NCBI GenBank assembly: GCA_013350335.1
Contig: CM023537.1
Coordinates: forward strand, 8,423,438 to 8,487,437
Origin: Chimonanthus salicifolius
Taxonomy: Eukaryota > Streptophyta > Magnoliopsida > Laurales > Calycanthaceae
DNA: 64,000 nt
Reading direction: 5' to 3'
The notes below the pieces were generated by a model. That model ran no database searches. It worked only from the letters and a program-made list of their open reading frames with translations, and was not told the origin of the DNA. The position numbers were made by a program, and so were the translations under genes. Below are positions 49,024-62,000 of this stretch, piece after piece (position 1 is the stretch's first letter; the number at the start of each line of letters is the position of its first letter).

Positions 49024-51773
49024 CTCAGAAGAGGCGCAGAAGGAAGAATAAATTCAGTTTTGTGTTGAGTTCATTGTTGAAATTGAGTCAAGCTTGGACC
49101 TTGAAGTGCATTGGATTGGAGGCCCATTCCATTGTGTTATCCCGGTAAGCCCTTTTTTTCCTTTAATCTGTGATTAATTGAATCAGTTTATTTTGTTAAT
49201 TAATTTGGCTTTAAGCAAGGAATTGTTGCCTTAATTAACTGAGTTGAATCGGTTGAGTTCTACCTAGTTTGAGATCTGTTTTAAGACCCGGGTTTGAACC
49301 TAGGAATTGTTGCCAGCAGTACTTTGGGCGTGAAAAGTCCATAAAACAAGACTGCATCAGATCTGTTTTGAAGCCCATAAACTGTTGTATAAACTGGGCC
49401 TACAGTGAAGAACCGAACAGGTTGCTGTTTGGGCCTACTGAAAGAGAGTTAGACTGGACGAATCAGTCCAGCAGGCCTTTGTAACGGTCCTGCCGTGCAG
49501 TCTTTAAGGTCAGTGAAAATGGGCCTAAACCACCCACTTGTGGACAGAGTAATCAGTCCATTCGACCCGATTAGGGCCCCGGGTTTACATGAAAACTCAG
49601 TGACTGTTTCGGACTTAATTCAGCAGCGGATGAATTGTATTTGCAACCGGTCATCATTAATTAATTGACTTTGATTCAATTTCATCCATTTTAATTGAGA
49701 TTGGGATTACTTTTGATCCAAGGGTAGCTAAGGCACCTCTTTGGTTTGGTTTCCACGATCAGAAGTATCCAGATCGTGTCAGAGTATCAACATGCAAAAC
49801 TTATTTTAATTAGAATAATAGAATGGATTATGTAGTGTGATTATTTCAAATTTGGACTGCCTATGTACGAAGCTCAATTTGTCTAATTATTGAGTCTATT
49901 GAATGCAAGCCCTTTTTTTTCATGATCAAAGTGTCCAAGCTTCTTAGAACACATGTGCAAGCCTCTTCCCACACAAATCGAGTAACTCTAGGGAGAATGA
50001 CCCTTTGAGATGGACTAGAAATCGAACTCTAGGCTTTCATTTCCTGAAAGGAATTCCTGGCCATCACTCCAACTCCTGATGGCCTGGTGTACTTACTCTT
50101 TTACTTATTGATTGTAGCATCTGTTGGTTCTCTGAACTGACTGTTTTAATTCTTGTGCTACACATCAACATTTATCAGTGTAGTTGTTATCATTAGGAGT
50201 ACAGGTTCGTGACTGAGATGATATCTTTCTTTTTCTTCATTTGCTCTCATCATTTTAGAGGTTGTTTGTCATTTTTCAATTTTTAGAAGATGTGGTCATT
50301 CTTTCTTCTTTTATAGACTCCTAAAAATGAGAGCTCTCTGTCTCTTTACAAGAAATTCATTTCTTATTTGAGACGAGAAAATTTATTTTCCTCACTTGAC
50401 GTGACAATGTATCTTTTGTTTTCTATAAAAATAAAGATTTTAACGCAAACAAGCAAAACATCTGAGTTCTATGGTCTAACATGAGGACAGATTTTGTTGT
50501 ACTTCTTTGAAGAAATGAACAAACACTTGTTAAAGGCTGAGCTCATTACTAACTTAACTTGGAAAAATCAAGTAATGGGTCCTCTGTTCATTACAAGTCA
50601 TTGCTTTTACAGGATTATCATGTATTCTTTTATCCATCCATGCTCTTATAATTCTAGGCCTTGAACCACGCAATGTTATAATGCAGACATGTTGGTGGCG
50701 TTGGCTGTTTTGGGGGGGGGTTGATGACAGATCTTCTGACTCATCATTGAGAAAAAAGGGATAAGGCTTACAATGTGGACCCCTTTTGAAATAGAATTCA
50801 ACAATCCGATCACTAAGATGTATGAAAAGGTATGATCATCCACTCTTTGATGTCGAACTTATTACAACTTTTCCACTATTCTTCATGAGAGCAGATCTTG
50901 GAAATATCAAATGACAACCAATCTGGTGGGCTCCTCATAAAATAAAGTCACTATAAACATGTCAAATTCAAATAAATTCATCTGTTCTCCGAAGAAATTT
51001 TAGAAATTGCAGTATTCTGAATGGTTATCTGTATAAGCTTATAGGATTAGACTAAAGATATTGAGTTCGACTCCTTCTGGATTTACCCGAAACACGAAAT
51101 TTGCAGGTTGTTTTGTGTATCCATGGAATTAGCCTCACCTTAAATGTAGGGTGAGGATACCCATGTTATATAAAATAAATTACTTCAACAAGTTAGATGA
51201 CAATGTTTTGGCCATTGGATGATCAAATATAGGAACCATTGCCTCCATTCAATTAGGTATGAACCTACACTAAGTTACAAGACTAAACCCTCTCTCTCTC
51301 TCTCTCTCTCTCTAGATTGTCCTTTTAGACATTGATTGAAGTGATGAAGCATACTTTGGTCTGTTTTTTTATCTTCTTATCTAACATCAGTCTTCCTTTC
51401 TATCAAAATCTACCACTAGGTCTAGGTGAGTCAGTCCACCATTATGTGTCTCTTTTCCTTGAAAGGTAAGCTGACCCTAAAAACTTGTGGCTGCTACAGT
51501 GAGCACAACACTAGTTATAATGGTTTCCATATTCTTCTAGATAATGTCTGCCATTTTCAGATATGAGCAAAGCATTATGACATGGTATGGGAATTCATCC
51601 ATATAAAGAAAAGTGCTTCTTCAGATACTTCCACTAAATCAACAATAGAAACATTTATATGGCTATTTCTTTTCTTTTTTATTTGTATCACATCAATATG
51701 AACTAAAAATGCCGATGGCAATGAAGATCATATGATACATGATTAATGCAATAATATTTGCTACATTATTGGA
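49024..51773. other. 3' flank of the CPS gene, no gene recognised
   Basis: It includes a worn SINE copy at about 49912-50085 (GTGTCCAAGCTTCTTAGAAC, CATGTGCAAGCCTCTTCC) and a G9 run near 50711. There is also a (CT)n microsatellite at 51290-51314. Short frames show no family signature. Confidence 0.5.
51290..51314. repeat. (CT)n microsatellite
   Basis: About 12 uninterrupted TC units. Confidence 0.92.
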
Positions 51774-54700
51774 TCAGACTACAGACTGGAAGAGCACCTT
51801 AGAGATGTGATTGTTGAAGGTGGATGGTGAAGAGTGGGCAGAATAGTAGAAGCTTTTGGAAACAGAGAGGAATGTCTGTTTAATGCCATGGTCAATGCCA
51901 TCGGAGCTCTGGAGAACACATTGCACTAGCTCTTGCATTTCTGATTCTATGAGGTTCTTCTCAAGCTGGCTAAGGGTGATTTCTTCATTGCTTTCCATTT
52001 GCTGAGCCTGGCCATAAGATGTATTTTAATTAAAAGGATAAAAGATATAAGCATTTTGTAACCCATTGACCAAATATAGAAACTTAGATTTTATTTCATT
52101 TCATTCTATTCTATGATTGTATTACTCCCATTTCGTAATGGAAAGTTTTGGAAAAGAAATGTGATGCAAGGTTTTGGGAAAACCTTGTGTAGTTGTTTAT
52201 TCAATCTGTGCAAAATTAAAAGATCCTCAAATGCACTAAGGATTGATCAGGTAAATATTACCTTCAAGTGAGACGTCTGAACATCTTAATTATGAAAAAA
52301 GAAAGATGATGCTCGCTATTGGTTGACAATTGTGACACTCGAGAGCTGTAGTAAAAGGACTCATATGGGCCTTATTGATTAGTCAATGCCATCGATTATT
52401 GTCACTTAAAGGAAAAAGGTCTACTGCACAAATGGAAGGTGTACTTATTCTAACCCACCAGTATTTTAAAAATCGAATGATTAATTAATTCATTTTATAT
52501 AAAGATTTAGTTTAATTAAATGTCTCTTCTTTATTTTGGCATAATGATATATGTATGATCTTTTTCTCATTTTATAATCTGATTTGTATAATTCTCTTGT
52601 ACAAATCAGAGGACTCTTTTGTACTTTTTTATTTTATAAATGTTTATCTTTATTTTATAATTCAGGGGACTCTTTTTTGTTATAGATTCTAATTAATATA
52701 ACAAAAACTTTATAGCTAATGAAACACGTGAAATCATATTCTTTATCTTAACTCATTAATGAATCTCAGCACTCTCGTTTATCAATCACTCGTTCATGAA
52801 ATATGATTTTATCTTAATCCAATGATGAAACTCTTAACACTGTAACCGGAGACCTCCTTCATGAAAAAATGCATGAAAATGACTTCTCCTAAAGAGAATG
52901 ATCGGAATCATCTCATCATTAGTGTTGTGAGACACGGTCAATCCATGGTGGAAGCCACCAATTGGATGGCCCGGATTGGAGCAAATGCATGCAACGTGGA
53001 AAGAGTTAAAAAGGGAGGAGAGATACTAACTTTTAAGGTGCGTAGGCGGAGGGAGAGAGCGTTGGTGGAGGAGGCGAGGCGAACATACTGTGGATGGGAC
53101 AGCACCTCATCAACGTCCGAGAAAGGACGGCGGCCACACAAATTTATGGTGCGCACGAGGAGTTCCATGTCCCCTGTTGGAAGCCTACGTGGATGCACAT
53201 AGTCACTGTCTGATTGCCACGTCATCAACCAGTCCTCCCACTGCACATGGAAAGCAAGTTTGGGATCAGTACTAACTTAAAAGTATTCCTGGCATTACAC
53301 CTTAACTTCTATGTATATTCCAATTTCCAACACAGAAATGTCTGATAGGAAAATGCTGTTCTGCTCAAGTCCATTCGAGAACGGTGCTCTCCATGTGCTA
53401 TATATCATGTAATTAATTTTTTTTTTACAAGTATTGTAAGATTAATTAGATTAATGCGGGAGATTAGCCCTGAATTTTTATTGTTGAAAGCCTCACGAAT
53501 TTAAAATAGTAAAAGATAACCGTTATATGAAGATAGTAATTTTTTTGACTGGCATGATATCCGACTTCAACTGTCTACGGGGCATCTAAAACTCTAGGAC
53601 TCAAAAATTTTAATGTATTACCCCAACTCTTTTGTAAAATAATATTTCATAGATTTATAATATAAAACTATTGCAAAAGTGACTAAGGATCTTACAAACT
53701 ATATCATTTAAACTCCAGAAAAGTGATCTGAGATAAACTTCTTGATAAACTTTCTCATTCTTTAGGACAGTGCAGATACTCTGTTCTCAATGAACGATAA
53801 CTATATAAGAATAAATGGAGTGATTTGTTTCCACAAAGAGAAGCCGAAAAACATTTTAATGATAGATGAAAATTTTAAATAGATTTTTAGAAAGGAATAT
53901 TGTTAGACCATCTAATTTAATAACCTTTATAAAGTAATATATGTACTATGGTCCCAACCATATTACATTATAGAGGTTTTACTGTATTTATATTGTACAT
54001 ATTTTGTATATATTTTAAATATTAACAAAGAGAGAAATCAAATTGAGTATGGGGTTCTAGTGAACGAGTCATTCATGATGAACATTAATCTCAAACCCTT
54101 TTTTTTTTCAAACTAAGTTTAATTCAAATTACCTTGATTCAATTAAAAAGTTCCTTTAGGTTAATTTAGTGAATCAAATCTTACAAAATTCTATTATGAA
54201 CCTAACATGTATCTCATTTACATGTTAGGTTAAAAATTACTTCCATTAAAATAATATTTTGTTAATAGACAATGCTCATTTAGATTTCAAATAAAATTTA
54301 ATTAAACAAAAATGATTCATATTATATCCTGATTTAATCCAATTTAACAGTTACAAATTAAGCACTGCCCAAGTCTATATTAGACCTGATCTTAATCCAA
54401 GCCATTGACATGCCCTATCATAAGCCCATCATAAAATGTATCTAGGGGTGAAACTTGGTTCGGATTTTAACTCAACCCGCATGACTCGACCCGAGAAATT
54501 AATGGGTTTGGGTTATGTTTTTGTATATCTCGGATTGAGTCGGGATGGGAAAATATAAATTCGTATGAAATTTAAGTCAGGTCGGGTTCAGGAATTTAAA
54601 AGCAGCTTGATTCGACCACATTATAAAATATCACTTATGTTGAGTTAGGTCAGAAATTCAAATCAAGTAGACTTGAGTATCTTGGGTCAACTATTCGAGT

Positions 54701-55931
54701 TGGGTCCGATCGTGTTCAATTTTTTTTGATATGAATTAGAAGTACTACATGCAACAGGAAGGGGAGATTGATCTAAGAGAATAAACAGGCAAACAAAAGA
54801 AGGAAAGAGGTATTATATACATACCGCTCTCCGCAATTTACAATGGACGTCGATACCGTGTGCCATGAGAGCATCCAAAGAGAAATGGTGCAGGCTGACG
54901 AGTAGTGCCCCCACGAGTCCATTGTGTCTCATCTTCGAACCCGTCCTGCAATCATGACTTTCCCAGTTTTATTTTCACTTCTCACAGGAAATTATTTGGT
55001 ACAGCAATTTTTTTAATTTTAATGCATAAAAAACAAGTAAAATACTCAGAATAAGGAAAGAAGAAATATTAAAACAAATTTAAACAAAATATATATTTCA
55101 TTCATTTTAGTCAGGGATGTAAATTTTGGTCTATATATATCATATATCAGTCGATATTTCAAATTTTAATTAAAAAAAATATATTTTAGACCCATATTCG
55201 AATATCTTCTATCGGTTGAAACCGAGATTTGAAGCTGAATGAGTGGAACACCAATCACTTTCCATTTCGACAGTAAAACATGTAAATGCAGATGAGGTCA
55301 CAGCACAAACGTCCAAATGCCTTGGACACGGTTTCCCATTTGCCTTTCTTCCATATTTTCTTTCTTTTACTCCTCTTCGTACTTTCGTATGGTTCTGCTC
55401 TAAAGAATGTCTTGACTACTTTTTCATTAACTATGTCATGATTATGCAATTCCATCATCACAAAGGATGTGCACTAAATCTTATGATGGATAAAGAGAGT
55501 AATTTTTTCTTATAACAATAGTCTTTAGATAAAAATATTGTTCAAATTAATATTAAAAAATATATTAATTGAATTCAAAAAGTAAATGTTTTATAAATCA
55601 GTTCATAATGAATAGTCTGCCAATATCGTAAATATTAACCTTTTAAAAAAAAAATCAATTTTGAAAGAAGAGAAGTTGATATCGGCTATATAACTTGGCC
55701 GATTTTTTTGACTACTAAGATAATGTGCTATTAGTTACATTATTGTCACACAAATCACTGTCATGCAATTTCTTCTTGAGTGGGTTGTTGCCGACGAAGA
55801 GTACAATATGGTGGATGACATTAGTTAAACAAATTCAATGCTTCTCTTACGAGAGTCATTTCAATCACAACGGGACTTCAACTAGTATTATTTGAAAAAT
55901 CTAAAGTTTATATTGTAAAAATTTAAATTAC

Positions 55932-56026
<95 letters not shown>

Positions 56027-59000
56027 TGTTAGTTATTAAATTTTAATATAGAAAAACATATAGAAAAAATGTTACACGTATGCTATCTGAGAGGTGGTAA
56101 TTCACCAAATTTCCAAATATTCCCAACCTACTGCCAGGGGATGAAAAATAGCTAATATGTATCGTATCAACCATACAACTATACCATTCGCAGCATTCGC
56201 TGATACAATATAGTATTTTCCATTTTTAATTTTTTTTAAAAAAATCATTTTTGATACTTCTTGAGTTAAAAAGTCTTGATATGATTGATATAGTGATTTT
56301 TCAAGTTTCTTTTAGAAAAAATAATAAAAGTCGAGCTTTCTAAGATAATTGCCATTTTGGAGTTTCATGTTAAAAAATAATAAAATAGTATACAAATATT
56401 TATAGAATTAAATGAATAGCATTTAATATGATTTATATAATTTTTAAGGTTTAGGTTTGTGTTTGTGTTTTTTTTCTAATATTCTAATATTTTTATGAAA
56501 ATTAGAATTTTTTTATTACAATAAAATTTATGAATTGTAATAAAAGATATATGTTCATAATATGTGTTTTCTTGTATTGATTTCTTATTTTTAGAAATTT
56601 TTAGACAACGTTCAAATTTTTAAGATATACTCTATTCATATCGTAATTATAACTCTAAAGAATTTAATATTACATAGTAAAAATACATTTTTTTTAAAAA
56701 AAAATGCTCATACTAAGTATTTTATTTTCTCATATTTTCATATATTTTAAAAACTGAAAAATAAGAGAGAGAAATCATATTAACAAGAAAACAATGATAC
56801 TTGGCCTACTGATACCTCTAATGGAGCTTATAGAAAGGTTAGGACATTTTGGACGTTTATGTTTAGTCCTTCTATAAAAATCTTGATTCGATTCATCGCC
56901 TTATTAGTAAGCTTTCCATGAGATGCCTCATCCATAAATTTATTAATAAGGCCTTGTTTTGTGCAAATGGACTAACCTATAAAGGTATTTCTAGATATTA
57001 TTGTAAACAAATTATTTATCTTTGATACCAAACCAAGAAAATAACAAAATAACTCAGAACTCTAAGTAAGAAAAAACAAGTAAATCTAAAAAACAAAGGC
57101 AAGAACTTAGTCCGAGTTAACACACTTTCTATTCATCTTTTAACTCCATATTTATCCCCCATTTCAAACTCTCTATTACAAATTTCATGTTAATACTGGG
57201 CTTCCTGTCCAAAAGGATAGTCTGATATGTGGAGATATTCCACCTTATATAAGTGCTTATATTTTTCTACTTCTCACCAATGTGAGACTCGTTCCTACCA
57301 CAACAATCTCTCTCAAACGAGATTATCCGGCTGATAGAACGTCGCCAACCATCTCGTTCAATTAGAAGATCCCTGAGTCCACATAATATGGCTGAATTGG
57401 ACTTCTAATCTAAAAGATTAGCCTAATAGGTGTAGATATCCAGCTCATATAAGTTCATTATATTTTTCTCTCTCTCACCAATGTGGGACTCGTTCGTATC
57501 CCAACACTTCAAAGCTAGAGTAAAAAATGTGTTACGTTGATAGAGGATGTTGCCGGTGCAACAAATATATCATCCATTATAGACCGATACACCTCTTGTC
57601 CGAACCCCTCCATCACTCGTTTGCACCCACCCAGACCCGAGGCCAGGATTTTCCCCCAACACAACTATCAGCCGTATTTTTTACACTTGCTTTAAACCCA
57701 CTTTGTAACTTTTGCGAGTCCAGAACTTTTAAATAAGTTCTTTTTTTAATAATAAAAGAGAAAATCCAATGGATACTTATCCTATCCAACATTGAATCAC
57801 ACTTAGTTAAGACTTAAGAGCAGGACTTGTTTATATACCTTTCGTTGGTGAAATCTTCAAGAAAAGCTCTCCTCTTCTGAGTGCTATTCGTTTTGGCAGT
57901 AAAATATGAAGAGATGGCATCCATTAGTACTGCGGTGCGAGCCCACGAAAGCCTCTCGCTCGCCCTTTCTGGCTCGAATATGTTCGCAGCTGCTAGAAAA
58001 TACGCCTGCAACACACTATTTTTTCTCACGCCCACATTTCTCAAATTGCTCTCTACGTACCACCTACACAAGAAAGAATGTAAATAAATGGATATTCCAA
58101 AACATAAAATTCTACTTAATTAACTACACCAAATAGGTCTAAAAATTAACATGTAGTAGGGCCTCTGAGATTTTAAGACCTCTGTAGTAAGACTCAATCT
58201 TAGGCCTCTGAGATTTTAGGATATCTCAGGACCGGTACTGTAAACTCACCATGAATTTCAATTTTATTTTGACACAATTTAGTAAATGTTAATCTTTACA
58301 TTTGGGTCCAGTTTTATTTTGCAATGAATTTTGATGTAAAAGAAAAAGATAATATTACCGTTTTAAAAAAAAAAGTCATGACAGTCAAAATTCCTTTATA
58401 CCTTTCAACCGCGAGCCACTCTAATTTGTGCACTGCCTGACACTCATTGAAGTCCAACTTCGCCAACTCCAAATAAATATTGTTGTTTACATAAGGCATC
58501 CTGTGGAAAAGAGAACAGATAAACTTAAGCACAAGGCACGTCAGGTTTTCAACATGAAATTTGCTAGTAATCACCTTCATAGGTAAACTTTATCATGCAC
58601 TACAAAACTTTTATATGATATTTTAAAATTAAGATACGTAGTATATTTACATTTATGAGATACAATACTAGATTTTATTTTATTTTATGCCATCATTTTA
58701 CAACTATATTTTGAATAATTACACTTTAGTTGTGAACTTTAGGACTGCGTTTGGAAGAGGGTTAGAGGGTCTATCCCTTTAGGAAATAAAGGGAAAGGTT
58801 GAGAAAATTTCAAGTTTCCCTTCTTCAAAAAAATATGAAAACCCTTCACTGTGAGAGAGATTCATATAAGGAAAATCCCTGCAAAATTTATCGATCATCC
58901 AAACGCAGCCTAGGATGCAACTAATTTAGAGGATTTACTTTTTTTCATTTCTTTTATAATCTTGTAGCTTGCATATAATCTTAATTGAAGTTTGAGAAGG

Positions 59001-62000
59001 GGAAAAAATCACCTGTAGAGTGTTTTCCCTATCCATACATCACCTTCTCCTCCATATTGCTCCAAGTAGAACCTTGTTTCTACACGAGGAAGGCTAGCAT
59101 ACCATGGAAAATCTAAAGCGTATCCCACCTATTTTTTCAAATGGGTTAGGTCAGGATAAATGAAATATTATTGTATTTCTCAATAATTTTGAATTTAATG
59201 ATGAATTATCCCACGATTTTCGACACGTAAAATCGAAAAAAAAAAAAATTATGGCTTTACCTCCCCAGGCAAGTCCTTGGTTATAATCCATTTATCTAGA
59301 AGTTGTCCAGAAGCTTGCTTCTTTCTAAGAAATCTGTATGAGAATGACTTAGCATTATCAAGAATCTTCTCTCCAGGAAATGAGATCTGAGACGCTCTGT
59401 TCAAGTTGAAAATTCCAGTTATGGCCTGGTTTGATTGCCCTGCAAAGCAAAAGAACTCGCCCCCATTCTCGAAATTCTGGAATACCTCTGGCAATAATGG
59501 GCAAAAGCAAAATTTTGAATCATTGTTGGCAATATTCTAAGCTACCATGTGAACAAAAATTGTTCTATGCAATATTTCGCATTATTGTTTTGCAATTCAA
59601 TGGAAATGTGTGTATCAAATTATAAAAAATCTCATATTCGACTGAAAATTAATGACTATCTAATATTTGAGGCACCTTCCTCTCAATAGTTAGTCTTTAA
59701 GAGTGAGTTATATTTAAAAAATGTTAACATAGTTTTCTTTATGATATTAGAGCAAATTTTGAAAGTATCTCTATGTAGAGCAGCTGTTGAAGGATGCGAA
59801 GTTGACAAAAAATCTCACATCACATTTAGACTGAAAAACCAATGATTGAATAATATTTGATGTATCCTCCTCTCAATAGATAGCTCTTCAGAGTAAATTC
59901 TACCTCAAAAATATTAACATAGTTTTCTTCAGTCTCAAATTACTAACAAAGAAAGGAAGAGTTTTTTTTATCATGAAAGGAAAAACTTGACTGATTTTAA
60001 TATGGTAAAAGGGCTAAAAGACCAACTTTTTACAAAGTTGCACTATTTCATAGTCTAAATCAGGGGTTGAAATATCGGCCGATACATATCGTATCGGCCG
60101 ATATATATCGGTTTTAGAGATGTGAATATCGGCCAATATCATATCGAATCGGCCGATATTCACAATATCGGTCTTGATATAGGCCGTATTATATCGGCTG
60201 ATATCAAAATATCAGCCGATATCGGCCGATATTTAAAAAAACGAGGAGGAAAGAGAAAAATATCGGCCGATACCGATTTTTAAACTCCTGGTCTAAATGT
60301 ATAAAGTTGCAGGCACAAGGTAAAAATGGCTTTGGAAGTAAATACTTACCAGCAGAAACATCATACCCATGTAACCTTAGCAGCCTGAAACCCATGGCAG
60401 TGTCGTCAATGTCTCTAACTTTTGAATTCCTTGCCCAACAGATGCCTTCTTCGGTCCAATATCTAAAAGTTTTACAAAAATATTTCTATTAATGTCATTG
60501 AAACCCCATGATTTAAAAGAAAGTTGGATGATATAAAATTACATAATTATTTTTTGGCTGGGTTGGAGTGATGGCTATGAACCCGCCCTTAGATCGATTC
60601 TTACTTTTCTCAAAAGGGTCACTCCCTATAAAATTATTTAATTTGTGAAGATAGAGAGGCTTGCACATGTCTCGAGAATTAATTGGTCTAAAATATCTGC
60701 ACACGTTAGTCATTAAAAAAAGAAGAGAGAAGCATCTTTTACAACAATTTCAATGAAAAATCTATTACCTCATATTGAGAATTTTCTAATATTATATGAA
60801 AAAAGTAGAAAATTTGCAGTACTTTCCTTCAAAACTCTCTCTTACCAAACAAAACATAGGAGTTCTAGAGATCATTGACAATACCTGTAGACATAATCTA
60901 AGCAATCTTTGATTTCTGATTTGAAGTATCTAGAAATGCCAAGGCGTTCCAAGCGATCGACCGCCCAAAGATGTTCGAACAAGTCCACTGGATAAACGCC
61001 TGGCACTGGGGATTTAAAGCATAATTAGTTGTTCGTAAAATATGTAGAAATTAATATTGGAGACAAGAAAATAATAATAATGGAAAGAGAATAAAATATT
61101 GGAGGAGAAGAATTTCTCTCTCTAAATGTATTGTATTGAATCTATAAAACTGAAGAGGAAAATATGAATTTATAATTACACATGACCACAATAAGAAGTA
61201 ACTAAATACAATCAATTACACAACTAGCCTTTACAATGAGGTCAACTTATCAAACCGAAAAGATACCGGTCAACTAGGACCAAACATGAGTCTCACATAG
61301 TCAACCGGTAAGGATAGCAAGTCCCATGACAAAATATGTGATGGAATAAAAAAAGTGCAGTAAAAATTATGGAGTATTTACCTCCGCCTTTAAATTTATT
61401 AATTGCTTTTTGGAGGTATTCCAAACATTTTTTGTCTCTAGTTTGCTTGAGGGCAAAGGCAGTGGACGATGGCGAAAATAAGAATGACCCATCCACACTT
61501 TGTAGTTTGAGAAGCTCTTCCCAGTTCAGGCCAGGCATTCCTTCCAAGCTATGGAGCAATGTTGTTGGTACTTTGTGCATCACCTGTGTTGGTATTCTAC
61601 CATAAAAGTACAAATTCTATTAATATTGATATTAACATAAATATAAGGAATCCACTTTAAAAAATATTAGTAGAAATTCCTTCGATTGAGCTTCTTGTTC
61701 TTACCTTTCTATCATTTAATTACATATATCAAAAGAAATTGTAAAACAAAAGGCATTTCATCGCATCATCTACACATGCAACCTTTCCGAATGAAAATAC
61801 CCCTTCTACCACTTCCATAAAAATGAATTTTTTGCCCACACATTGGATCACATGGTATTACCGTGGGTGCTAATGAGTATGTTGGAACGGTTTTTTATTC
61901 AATATATTGTTTATCAAAAATTACTATGATTAGATCAGTCAAACTATATTTTTAAAGTTCTCAATTTCATTATTTTAGATTGTTTTCTAATCCCTATAAA

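Larger units (their letters stand above)
54946..57838 (-). other. Largest CPS intron, repeat-rich
   Basis: 2.9 kb. It contains a degenerate ATCGG-type repeat near 55130-55220, a long (TA)n run at 55937-56023 and a tandem duplication at 57198-57505. No coding relic was seen. Confidence 0.7.

Noticed and set aside
52861..53202. Plus-strand 113-codon frame
   Set aside because: Mostly antisense to the CPS exon at 53031-53240.
54440..54730. Non-autonomous hAT with TAGGGGTG start
   Set aside because: Only one end is visible; no CACCCCTA end or duplication.
55130..55240. hAT MITE copy starting CAGGGATGTAAATTTTGG
   Set aside because: No matching inverted end and no 8-bp duplication were found.
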